Positions 8,425 to 15,473 of a stretch of 46,699 bases of DNA are shown here, one piece after another. Positions within the stretch are counted from its first letter, which is position 1; the number at the start of each line of letters is the position of its first letter. The DNA is taken from contig CANQPT010000012.1 in assembly GCA_947625805.1 (NCBI GenBank), forward strand, positions 1 to 46,699. The letters are read 5' to 3'. The DNA comes from an uncultured Clostridia bacterium. GTDB lineage: Bacteria > Bacillota > Clostridia > Oscillospirales > CAG-272. Position numbers and translations under genes: made by a program. The notes under the pieces are model-generated. The model was not told where the DNA came from, searched no databases, and saw only the letters and a list, made by a program, of their open reading frames with translations.

Positions 8425-9016
8425 GCTCATATCGGTCGAGAATTTCCGCCGCGATCTCCCGCCGCTTTCGTCTGGTATCCATTGCCATTTTTTCAATGTA
8501 TCGGTGCGCCTCGCTCTCGGTCAGGCCCTGCTCGCGCACCAGCGCGATCTTGGCGCGGGAAACATAGGATATTTCTTCGATTTTTTGCCGAAGTCCGTCC
8601 ACCTCACTCTGCACGGCTTGCAGTTTGCTGCGGGCGGCGATCATCATACGCACGCAGTTGACAAAGCTGTCCCGCACCACCGGCTTGGTCAGGGTAAACA
8701 CCCCGCTCTCGGACAGCCGTATGCCCACCGTGTCGGCAAGTTCGGCACGCAGCATGGCCATGACCAGCGTGTCGGGCGCGTCCTCTGCGATCTGGGTGGC
8801 CAGCCCCACGCCGCTTTCGCTTTGCAAGGGCAGGTTGATAAACACGTAGTCAAAGGCGCACCCGTCCAAAAACAACCTGCGGACGGCGTCGCCGTCGGAC
8901 ACATTTACCACCGTTTCGGGATAAAAACCGGCGATCATCTCGCCCACAAAATCCGACGCACGCGCATTACAGGAGACAACCAGCACTCTGCCGATTCCGT
9001 CAAAACCCGGGGTCAT
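8417..9016 (-). CDS. ANTAR-domain regulator with degenerate receiver
   Basis: Predicted RNA-binding antiterminator. Residues about 10-120 form a response-regulator receiver fold, but the phospho-acceptor aspartate is replaced by Asn61 in FDYVFINLP, so it is unlikely to be phosphorylated in the normal way; the TKP lysine is kept. Residues about 135-195 form the three-helix ANTAR domain (KIALVREQGLTESEAHRYIEK, then RRKRREIAAEIL), which in this family binds paired hexaloop hairpins in nascent RNA. Its ATG overlaps the glnA stop by four bases (ATGA), so the two are translationally coupled. ANTAR proteins beside glutamine synthetase genes are known in nitrogen control; the direct target here is inferred. 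Confidence 0.85.
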   Translation of the reverse strand: MTPGFDGIGRVLVVSCNARASDFVGEMIAGFYPETVVNVSDGDAVRRLFLDGCAFDYVFINLPLQSESGVGLATQIAEDAPDTLVMAMLRAELADTVGIRLSESGVFTLTKPVVRDSFVNCVRMMIAARSKLQAVQSEVDGLRQKIEEISYVSRAKIALVREQGLTESEAHRYIEKMAMDTRRKRREIAAEILDRYEQD

Positions 9017-10152
9017 CGCTCTTTCACTTGCGAAAGATACGCGGCAAGACAGTTCTCGCCCAGCACGTCCCGCACGAAAACGCTCTCAGAAGCAATGCCG
9101 AGCGCCTCCTCCAGGGTACGGGGCAACACGGGTACGGCCATATCGGTATTCTTCAACGCCACGCCCTCCATGCCCGCGCTGATGAGCAGTGCGTAAGCAA
9201 GATAGGGGTTGATGCCCGAGTCGGGCGAGGTGACCTCCACTCTGCCCCGGCCTTTGCCTTGATGGATGAGCACGCCGCCCTTGTAATACTCAAGGCGCTC
9301 GTAGGAGGCAGGGGTCGGATTCAAAAACGCGGTGATCTCGGGAAGCCGTGCGCGGATACCCGCCGCAAAGGATTGCATCAGAGCGCCCTGCATGACGTTT
9401 TGTCCGTCCCTCCACAGGGAGAGGTTGATGTGCAGACCGTTGCCCGGCTCACCCGGCAGCGGCTTGGGATCAAAAGAGGCGTGCAGACCGCTTCGGTTGG
9501 CAACCGTGCGCACCACCGCCTGATAGGTGATCAGGTTATCCGCCGCACACACCGCGTCGGAATATTTGAAGTCGATCTCGTTCTGTCCCGGGCCCTGCTC
9601 GTGATGGGAACTTTCGGGCAGAATACCCATCGCCTCAAGCGACAGACAGATCTCCCGGCGGACGTTCTCCCCGCGATCCTGCGGCGCAATGTCCATATAC
9701 GCCGCCCGGTCAAAGGGCACGGCGGTCGGCTCTCCGTCCCGGTCTAATTTGAGCAGGTAAAACTCGCATTCGCTGCCGATGTTGCAGACGTAGCCCTCGC
9801 TGCGCACCCGGTGAGCTACCGTGCGGCGCAGCAGTTTGCGGGTATCGGCCGGAAGAGAACTGTCGTCCGCGCGTCTGACGTCGCAGAAAAGACGGATGAC
9901 GCTGCCGTGGCTGGGCCGCCATGGCAGAACGGTGATCTCGCCCTTGTCCGGGCGAAGATAGACCGCCTCGTCCCCGAAGCCCGCGATCTGAGATGCGTCG
10001 ATATCGATCCCGTCCTCAAAGGCGTGGCGCAGCTCGTCCGGAAGAATCGAAACGTTCTTGGGCACGCCGAAAATATCACAAAAGGACAAACGAATGAATT
10101 TTACGTCGTTGTCCTCGATATACTGCATGAGTTGATCGTATTCGTATTTCAT
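9013..10152 (-). CDS. glutamine synthetase-like protein, short divergent form
   Basis: Member of the glnA (GS type I) family: ATP-dependent ligation of ammonia to glutamate, or a gamma-glutamylation relative. The 379-residue product carries the N-terminal beta-grasp (VKFIRLSFCDIFG) and catalytic motifs SECEF (129-), SSHHEQGPGQNEIDF (181-) and GNGLHINLSL (237-). It is about 60 residues shorter than usual GSI. The normal FDGSSIEGF segment is IDASQIAGF, and the conserved stretch between NPT.SY.RL and the NPYLA motif is about 14 residues shorter and lacks the NRS..VR motif whose arginines bind glutamate and ATP. Glutamine synthesis is therefore not certain. ATGA overlaps join it to both neighbours; ribosome site GGGAG. 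Confidence 0.8.
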   Translation of the reverse strand: MKYEYDQLMQYIEDNDVKFIRLSFCDIFGVPKNVSILPDELRHAFEDGIDIDASQIAGFGDEAVYLRPDKGEITVLPWRPSHGSVIRLFCDVRRADDSSLPADTRKLLRRTVAHRVRSEGYVCNIGSECEFYLLKLDRDGEPTAVPFDRAAYMDIAPQDRGENVRREICLSLEAMGILPESSHHEQGPGQNEIDFKYSDAVCAADNLITYQAVVRTVANRSGLHASFDPKPLPGEPGNGLHINLSLWRDGQNVMQGALMQSFAAGIRARLPEITAFLNPTPASYERLEYYKGGVLIHQGKGRGRVEVTSPDSGINPYLAYALLISAGMEGVALKNTDMAVPVLPRTLEEALGIASESVFVRDVLGENCLAAYLSQVKER

Positions 10153-10892
10153 GCTTTTTCTCCCTTGGCGAACATTGTACCAAATAAAAATTTCGGCAGT
10201 TTCATCATGCGTCCGATGCGGGTAGGCTCCCGCAACAGGCGGTAAAACCATTCAAGACCCAACTTAATGAAGATCTTGGGGGCGCGCCTGACAGTTCCCG
10301 CGAACACGTCCAGGCTGCCGCCCAAACCTGCCATTACGCCGACTTGTAACTTCTTGCGATTGGCGGCCATCCATTTTTCCTGTGCGGGCACGCCCATGCA
10401 TACGAGCAAAATCCGTGCACCGCTTGCGTTGATCTCCCCGATGACCGCGTCGTTTTGCTCGCCGGTTTTGTCAAAATATCCGTCGTGGGTGCCCACGATA
10501 TGTAACCCCGGGTATTTTTCGCACATCTTGCGCGCCGCCGTCCCGGCGACTCCCGGCTTGCCGCCCAACAAATAGACCGCCATGCCGCTGTCCGCCGCGT
10601 CCGCCAGTATCCGCTCGGCAAGTTCCACGCCGGCCACCTTGCCTTTGGTCAGGGGCTTACCTAATATTTTAGAGGCGAGCACCACACCCGAACCGTCCGG
10701 AATGATCAGATCGGCCGAGTTGATCAGGTCGTAATACTCCGGCTGCTCGATGCACAACTGCACGACCTCGGAATTGGGGGTGTGGATCACCCGCGCGATG
10801 TCGCCTGCGGCAAAACCCGCCGCAATACGGGCCGCCTCGTCCAGTGTCACATGATCAAAGTGCACGCCGCGCACGGTTATTTTCTCGCTCAT
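10149..10892 (-). CDS. tagA: WecG/TagA/CpsF-family glycosyltransferase
   Basis: Cytoplasmic-face N-acetylmannosaminyltransferase family that adds ManNAc to undecaprenyl-diphospho-GlcNAc at the start of wall teichoic acid or similar glycan synthesis. The 247-residue protein fits the GT26 family: [10 protein letters not shown] (Thr38, Asn40), [10 protein letters not shown] (catalytic-type Asp66), LLGGKPGVA, and [12 protein letters not shown], with a basic C-terminal tail that binds the membrane. It opens the operon, has ribosome site GGAGGG, and its stop overlaps the start of the glutamine synthetase-like gene. Other teichoic-acid genes are not in the window, so the exact glycan is unknown. Confidence 0.88.
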   Translation of the reverse strand: MSEKITVRGVHFDHVTLDEAARIAAGFAAGDIARVIHTPNSEVVQLCIEQPEYYDLINSADLIIPDGSGVVLASKILGKPLTKGKVAGVELAERILADAADSGMAVYLLGGKPGVAGTAARKMCEKYPGLHIVGTHDGYFDKTGEQNDAVIGEINASGARILLVCMGVPAQEKWMAANRKKLQVGVMAGLGGSLDVFAGTVRRAPKIFIKLGLEWFYRLLREPTRIGRMMKLPKFLFGTMFAKGEKA

Positions 10893-10925
10893 GATCCCTC
10901 CGCAAAAATGTCATTTCTTTCAAAT

Positions 10926-10954
10926 ATTCTACCATACTGCATTGATTTTTTCAA
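10926..10954 (-). promoter_or_regulatory. tagA operon promoter
   Basis: Minus strand TTGAAA (10954-10949), 17-base spacer, TAGAAT (10931-10926). It interlocks with the rnhA promoter on the other strand; the two -35 boxes are two bases apart. Confidence 0.7.
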
Positions 10955-10970
10955 GGCGATTTGCTATAAT
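10942..10970 (+). promoter_or_regulatory. rnhA promoter, leaderless
   Basis: TTGATT (10942-10947), 17-base spacer, TATAAT (10965-10970). The GTG start codon at 10977 lies seven bases past the -10, at the expected transcription start. Confidence 0.75.
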
Positions 10971-10976
10971 AGAGCC

Positions 10977-11414
10977 GTGAAACAGGTAGAAATTTACACG
11001 GACGGCGCCTGCAGCGGCAATCCCGGTGCGGGCGGATACGGGGCGATCCTGGTTTACGGCGGCAAAGAAAAGGTGCTCTCGGGCGGCCAGGCCCAAACCA
11101 CCAACAACCGCATGGAACTGACCGCGGTCATCGAGGCGCTCGCCGCACTCAGGGAGCCATGCAAGGTCACCCTCTGCTCGGACTCCAAATACGTGGTGGA
11201 CGGCGTCGAGCGCGGCTGGGCGAAAAGCTGGCGCGCGAAGGGCTGGCGCAAGGCCGACGGAAAGGCCGCGCTCAACCCCGACCTTTGGGGCAGGCTGCTC
11301 GATCTCTTGGAGATCCACCAAGTGACCTTTGTGTGGATCAAAGGGCACGACGGACACCCGTACAACGAACGCTGTGACCGTCTGGCAGTCGCGGAATATC
11401 AGAAATTGAAATAA
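10977..11414 (+). CDS. rnhA: ribonuclease HI
   Basis: Cleaves the RNA strand of RNA-DNA hybrids (R-loops, replication primers). The 145-residue protein has the full DEDD catalytic set: Asp9 in [12 protein letters not shown], Glu47 in NRMEL, Asp69 in CSDSKYV and Asp134 in ERCDRLA, plus a basic handle segment ([15 protein letters not shown]). The GTG at 10977 gives [10 protein letters not shown], which matches the family N-terminus. No ribosome site precedes it, and a strong promoter ends six bases upstream, so the mRNA is probably leaderless. It is convergent with hprK, with a hairpin repeat between the two. Confidence 0.93.
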   Translation: MKQVEIYTDGACSGNPGAGGYGAILVYGGKEKVLSGGQAQTTNNRMELTAVIEALAALREPCKVTLCSDSKYVVDGVERGWAKSWRAKGWRKADGKAALNPDLWGRLLDLLEIHQVTFVWIKGHDGHPYNERCDRLAVAEYQKLK

Positions 11415-11420
11415 CGTATT

Positions 11421-11470
11421 CCGAGGGGGCTCTTTTGTAAAAGATCCCCCTCGGACACCCCCGGAAAACT
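11421..11470. repeat. hairpin + AAAACT repeat, half-site C; rnhA terminator
   Basis: Hairpin CCGAGGGGG...TCCCCCTCGG then ACACCCCCGGAAAACT. It follows rnhA by 6 bp and pairs in inverted orientation with 11511-11554. Confidence 0.65.
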
Positions 11471-11480
11471 ATGATCAAAC

Positions 11481-11507
11481 GATTTCCCGCTTTGCTGTGT
11501 GATCGGC
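11481..11507 (+). repeat. 27-bp exact copy of part of the 28-kb palindromic element
   Basis: These 27 bases occur exactly, in reverse complement, at 28675-28701 inside the palindromic element. Here they form the spacer between two hairpin half-sites. The match was found by eye. Confidence 0.75.
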
Positions 11508-11510
11508 TTT

Positions 11511-11554
11511 CCAAAGTTTTGAGGGGAGCGGGGGACTTTTGCAAAAGCCCCCGC
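11511..11554. repeat. hairpin + AAAGTTTT repeat, half-site D; hprK terminator
   Basis: CCAAAGTTTTGAGGGG followed by the hairpin GCGGGGGACTTTT / AAAAGCCCCCGC. It lies just downstream of the hprK stop on the minus strand. Confidence 0.65.
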
Positions 11555-11561
11555 CTTGAAT

Positions 11562-12485
11562 CTAATTTTTCTTGGCCTGTTCCATAATCTTCTGTTCCAG
11601 CTCGAGGGCGGTGTTGTAGCCCATCTTTTTCTGGCGGTGATTCATGGCGGCAATCTCCATGATCACGGCAAGATTCCGTCCCGGGCGGACGGGAATGGTC
11701 AGCGACGGAATCTCAAGACCCATCAGGGTAGTAAACTCGGTATTCATACCCAGGCGCTCGTATTGCTTGCCCTGCACCCAGTTTTCCAGTTTGACAATCA
11801 GATCGATCTTCTCAGTGTCCTTGATCGCGCCCATACCGAAAATCCGGCGCACGTCGATGATGCCGATGCCGCGCAGTTCGATATAGTGCTTGATCATGTC
11901 GGGGGCGCTGCCCACCAGCGTCCGGTCGGACACCCGCTTGATCTCCACAGCGTCGTCTGCAATCAGACGGTGGCCGCGCTTGACCAGTTCGATGGCCGCC
12001 TCGCTCTTGCCCACGCCCGAGTCGCCTAAAATCAGCACGCCCTCTCCGTAGATTTCCACCAGCACGCCGTGCTGGGTCATGCGGGGAGCCAGCGCGACCG
12101 AGAGCACAGACACCACTGCGGCGTCCAGCGCCGAGGTCGCGCGCTCAGAGCGAAGAATGGGCACGTCGTAGAGTTGCGCGGCCTCTAAAAATTCCGGGTC
12201 CGGCTCAATGCTGCGTGCAAAAATAATACAAACCGGGCGACGCCCCACAAAATCATAAATGCGCGCCTTGCGGGTCGCGCCGTCCAGGGTTTGAAGATAG
12301 TAGGTCTCGACCAGGCCTAAGATCTGAATGCGCGCCGGATCGAAATACTCGAAATATCCCGCGAGCGGCAGCCCCGGGCGATTGATGTCCGCACGGGTCA
12401 GTTCCACCTCCTCGTCGGGCAGAAAAAGCTCCTCCAAGGACAGCTCTTCAATAAATTTATTTAAGGAAAGTGCGTAATCGTCCAT
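11562..12485 (-). CDS. hprK: HPr kinase/phosphorylase
   Basis: Phosphorylates HPr on Ser46 with ATP (or pyrophosphate) and removes that phosphate, controlling carbon catabolite repression with CcpA in Firmicutes. The 307-residue protein has the family's N-terminal domain, the conserved His139 (MTQHGVLVEIYG), the Walker A GDSGVGKS at 154-161, the HRLIADDAVEIKR motif and the C-terminal signature IELRGIGIIDV. Length is standard. The ATG at 12485 overlaps the stop of the GNAT gene (TGATG), so translation is coupled; GTG at 12488 is an alternative. No ptsH or lgt gene is adjacent. Confidence 0.95.
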   Translation of the reverse strand: MDDYALSLNKFIEELSLEELFLPDEEVELTRADINRPGLPLAGYFEYFDPARIQILGLVETYYLQTLDGATRKARIYDFVGRRPVCIIFARSIEPDPEFLEAAQLYDVPILRSERATSALDAAVVSVLSVALAPRMTQHGVLVEIYGEGVLILGDSGVGKSEAAIELVKRGHRLIADDAVEIKRVSDRTLVGSAPDMIKHYIELRGIGIIDVRRIFGMGAIKDTEKIDLIVKLENWVQGKQYERLGMNTEFTTLMGLEIPSLTIPVRPGRNLAVIMEIAAMNHRQKKMGYNTALELEQKIMEQAKKN

Positions 12486-12892
12486 CACTCGTACCTCTTT
12501 TCGTAATATGCGCCCCGCAGGGCAAAGCCCATGGCCTCCAGCGCCGGACAGGGTCGGTCGTATGAGGCAATGCGCAGAAACTCCGGGTCGTAGGTTTCCC
12601 GCACGAACGCAACAATCCGCCGGGCAATGCCGCTCCGCCTGTGGGGAACGGACACGGCCAGTTTGGTGAGGGTGACCGACGGCCCCTCGTTATACAACGC
12701 GAAAAAGCCCACCGCACCTCCGCGGTATACCAGATAATACTCCTCGCCCGCCTCGCTGTGCTCCCGCACGGTATGCTCGATTCCCTCAAGGTATTCGGCC
12801 GCGCGCTCACCCATGATCTCGGGAGCAAGTTCCCGCTCGAGTGCGGCAATCGCGAGAATATCCTCCTTGGTTTCCATCTCTATGAATTCCAT
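12485..12892 (-). CDS. GNAT-family N-acetyltransferase
   Basis: Acetyl-CoA-dependent transferase of unknown substrate. The product of about 135 residues shows the GNAT core: a beta strand ending in YRGGAVGFFALYN, then LTKLAVSVPHRRSGIARRIV, which contains the acetyl-CoA pyrophosphate-binding R/Q-x-x-G-x-A-like loop (HRRSGIA). Two starts are possible. ATG at 12907 has an AGAGAAGA ribosome-like site, but it overlaps the -10 box of a good promoter (TTGACT-17-TATCAT). ATG at 12892 lies where transcription should begin, which would make the mRNA leaderless; it is preferred here. It is the first gene of a two-gene unit with hprK. Confidence 0.8.
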   Translation of the reverse strand: MEFIEMETKEDILAIAALERELAPEIMGERAAEYLEGIEHTVREHSEAGEEYYLVYRGGAVGFFALYNEGPSVTLTKLAVSVPHRRSGIARRIVAFVRETYDPEFLRIASYDRPCPALEAMGFALRGAYYEKRYE

Positions 12893-12898
12893 ATGTAT

Positions 12899-12927
12899 AT
12901 GATACATTCTTCTCTTTCAAAAGTCAA
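12899..12927 (-). promoter_or_regulatory. GNAT-hprK promoter
   Basis: Minus strand TTGACT (12927-12922), 17-base spacer, TATCAT (12904-12899). The predicted start coincides with the ATG at 12892. Confidence 0.6.
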
Positions 12928-12970
12928 TGAAATTCCCGCCGATTTTTCTCATTTTCTTCCGGGAAATTTC

Positions 12971-12999
12971 TTGACGCGGCGGTCTTGTCGGTGTATAAT
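12971..12999 (+). promoter_or_regulatory. promoter of the ROK operon
   Basis: TTGACG (12971-12976), 17-base spacer, TATAAT (12994-12999), 30 bp before the ROK start codon. Confidence 0.8.
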
Positions 13000-13028
13000 G
13001 TAAGATGAGGAAATAAGTAGGTGAAAGA

Positions 13029-14003
13029 ATGTATCAGATTGGAATTGATTTAGGCGGCACATTCATCAAAGCCGGCGTGGTAGACGAGCAAAACAAAATC
13101 GTCTCCAAGAAAATGGTCGAAAGCCATGTGGACGCGGACGTAGAAGGGCTTTGTACCCGCATGGTTCAATGCGCCGTGGACGCGCTGACGGAGGCGGGGG
13201 TGACCATGGACGAGGTCGGCTCGATCGGCGTGGGCGTACCCGGCGCCGTGGACGCCGGGCGCGGCGTGGTGGTCTATTGCTCCAACATCGGCTTCCGCAA
13301 TACCCCGCTTGCCGGGATCATCTCACAAAAAACCGGCAAGCCGGTCTACGTGCAGAACGACGCCAACGTCGCCGCTTACGGCGAGGTGGTGGCGGGCGCC
13401 GCAAAAGGATATAAGGACGTGATCGTCGTCACCCTGGGCACGGGAGTCGGCGGCGGCATCATCATTGACGGCAAGATCTATTCGGGCTTCAACAGCTTTG
13501 GCGGAGAGCTGGGACACACGGTCATCGTGCACGACGGCGAACCCTGCCCCTGCGGCAGACGCGGATGCCTTGAGTCCTACGCCTCTGCAACCGCGCTGAT
13601 CAAGCAAACCAGAATCAGTATGCGCAACCACACCGAGAGCAGGCTTTGGAACATCTGCCCGGATATTTCAAAAATCGACGGCAAGACCGCTTTTGACGCC
13701 ATGCGTGCCGGTTCCAAGGCGGCGACCGAAGTGGTCAACCAATATATCAACTATCTCGGCTGCGGACTCACCAACTTTATCAACATCTTCCAGCCGGAAA
13801 TTCTTCTGATCGGCGGCGGTATCTCCAAAGAGGGCGAGACCCTGTTGGAACCGCTGCGCAAGATTCTGTCGGTCGAGACATACGGAAGCAGTATGGACGC
13901 GCCCAAGACCAAAATCGGCGTCTGTACCCTGCGCAACGACGCGGGCACCATCGGCGCCGCAAACCTGCATAATCTTTACGAATCATTTATTACGAAAGGA
14001 TAA
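13029..14003 (+). CDS. glcK: ROK-family glucokinase
   Basis: ATP-dependent sugar kinase, most likely glucokinase feeding glycolysis. The 324-residue protein has the phosphate-1 motif GIDLGGTFIKAG (residues 5-16), catalytic Asp111 in VQNDANVAAYGE, the phosphate-2 motif TLGTGVGGG (135-143) and the ROK zinc site with His163 and CPCGRRGCLE (Cys173, Cys175, Cys180). There is no N-terminal helix-turn-helix, so it is a kinase and not a repressor. Ribosome site AGGTGA; its own promoter lies immediately upstream. The next gene, a second ROK-like protein, follows after 9 bp. Confidence 0.9.
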   Translation: MYQIGIDLGGTFIKAGVVDEQNKIVSKKMVESHVDADVEGLCTRMVQCAVDALTEAGVTMDEVGSIGVGVPGAVDAGRGVVVYCSNIGFRNTPLAGIISQKTGKPVYVQNDANVAAYGEVVAGAAKGYKDVIVVTLGTGVGGGIIIDGKIYSGFNSFGGELGHTVIVHDGEPCPCGRRGCLESYASATALIKQTRISMRNHTESRLWNICPDISKIDGKTAFDAMRAGSKAATEVVNQYINYLGCGLTNFINIFQPEILLIGGGISKEGETLLEPLRKILSVETYGSSMDAPKTKIGVCTLRNDAGTIGAANLHNLYESFITKG

Positions 14004-14012
14004 GAAAATAGT

Positions 14013-15389
14013 ATGGATCTCAAAATCAAAGCCGCGTTGGATCCACAGTTTCAGCCCATGTCGGTTGTGCTGCGTGATTTTAACGAGCGGGTAAACAACA
14101 GCGCCAATCAGAGTCTGGTTATCGGCGTCGTCCGCAACAAGGGCTACGTTTCCGCGTACAAGACCAAGATCTTTGCGGACGGAACCGGCCACGACGAGGA
14201 GAACTGCCGCTATATCGAGCGCATGGTCAAGACCCTGCTGTGGGTCAGGGGCGGCTATAAAGTCATCATCGCCGGCTCTAAGACGGTAGCGGACGCGATC
14301 GCGGACGCATACCGCGAGGGCGGCGCACGCGCTTTCGACGCGGACTTCATGTCCACCGTTTACGAAAAGCCATTCGAGGTCGAGTACCGGGACATCGAAA
14401 ACGCACCCGAAACCGAGGAGAGCGCGGCTCCCGTCGGTCGTCACTTAGACGGTTGCCGCATCGGTTTTGACGCGGGCGGAAGCGACCGCAAGGTTTCGGC
14501 TGTCATCGACGGGCAGAGTGTATATTCCGAGGAAGTCGTCTGGTTCCCCAAGACCAACTCCGACCCCAAGTATCACTACGAGGGCATTCTGAGCGCCATG
14601 AAGACCGCCGCCTCCAAAATGCCGCGCGTGGACGCCATCGGCGTTTCCAGCGCGGGCGTGTACGTGGACAACCGCATCATGGTCGCATCCCTGTTCTTAA
14701 AAGTTTCGGGGGAGGATTTCGACAAATACGTGAAAAATATGTACATCGACGTTGCCAAGGAGATCGGCGACGTGCCGCTGGAGGTCGCAAACGACGGAGA
14801 TGTAACCGCACTTGCGGGCGCGATGAACTTGGAGGACACCGGCGTGCTGGGCATCGCCATGGGTACCTCCGAGGCAGGCGGCTACGTGGACACGGCGGGC
14901 AATATCACCGGTTGGCTCAACGAACTTGCGTTCGTGCCGGTCGACTACTGCCCGGACGCGATGGTCGACGAGTGGTCGGGCGACGTGGGATGCGGCGTCA
15001 AATACTTCAGCCAGGACGCGGTCATTAAGTTGGCCCCTGCGGCAGGCATTGAACTGGACGATAATCTTTCTCCCGCCGAAAAACTCAAGGTCGTGCAGGG
15101 TCTGATGGAAGAAGGCGACCGGCGCGCCGCAAAAATCTTCGAAACCATCGGCGTTTACTTCGGCTATGCCATCGCATACTATGCGTCCTTCTACGAGATC
15201 AAGCACGTGCTGATCATGGGAAGAGTGACCTCCGGCAAGGGCGGCGAGTTGATTCTTGAGAATGCGCAGAAAGTGCTGGACACCGAGTTCCCCGAGCAGG
15301 CAAAGGCCATCGCACTGCACATTCCGGACGAAAAGGCAAGACGGGTCGGCCAGTCGGTCGCGGCGGCGTCTTTACCGGAAATTCAATAA
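14013..15389 (+). CDS. ROK-like ATPase with an extra N-terminal domain
   Basis: Unusual 458-residue relative of sugar kinases. Residues 1-140 form a separate domain with no recognised family (MSVVLRDFNERVNNSANQSL, and a compact alpha/beta pattern up to residue 125). Residues 148-458 resemble an actin-like ATPase fold: RIGFDAGGSDRKVSAV (Asp153), VANDGDVTALAGAM (Asp261, the position of the ROK catalytic base) and LGIAMGTSEAGGYV (phosphate-2 loop). The ROK zinc motif CxCGxxGCxE is missing; the region instead reads PVDYCPDAMVDEWSGDVGCG. Close coupling to the glucokinase gene suggests sugar phosphorylation or sensing, but substrate and activity are unknown. Confidence 0.75.
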   Translation: MDLKIKAALDPQFQPMSVVLRDFNERVNNSANQSLVIGVVRNKGYVSAYKTKIFADGTGHDEENCRYIERMVKTLLWVRGGYKVIIAGSKTVADAIADAYREGGARAFDADFMSTVYEKPFEVEYRDIENAPETEESAAPVGRHLDGCRIGFDAGGSDRKVSAVIDGQSVYSEEVVWFPKTNSDPKYHYEGILSAMKTAASKMPRVDAIGVSSAGVYVDNRIMVASLFLKVSGEDFDKYVKNMYIDVAKEIGDVPLEVANDGDVTALAGAMNLEDTGVLGIAMGTSEAGGYVDTAGNITGWLNELAFVPVDYCPDAMVDEWSGDVGCGVKYFSQDAVIKLAPAAGIELDDNLSPAEKLKVVQGLMEEGDRRAAKIFETIGVYFGYAIAYYASFYEIKHVLIMGRVTSGKGGELILENAQKVLDTEFPEQAKAIALHIPDEKARRVGQSVAAASLPEIQ

Positions 15390-15398
15390 AAGCCGGCG

Positions 15399-15425
15399 CA
15401 AGCCTTCCCATTGCGGGAAGGCTTG
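15399..15425 (+). terminator. hairpin between the ROK-like gene and the dehydrogenase
   Basis: CAAGCCTTCCC / GGGAAGGCTTG stem, 11 pairs, 5-base loop. The T-run is weak (TTGGTTTG), so it may attenuate rather than stop transcription before the Gfo/Idh gene. Confidence 0.5.
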
Positions 15426-15473
15426 GTTTGCCCAAAAGCAAAAATTTTATCTTTGTCGCGAAAGGACAGCAAT

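Noticed and set aside
9013-10152. glnA considered a pseudogene because it is short
   Set aside because: The frame is intact, overlaps both neighbours precisely and retains most active-site motifs, so a divergent functional protein is more likely.
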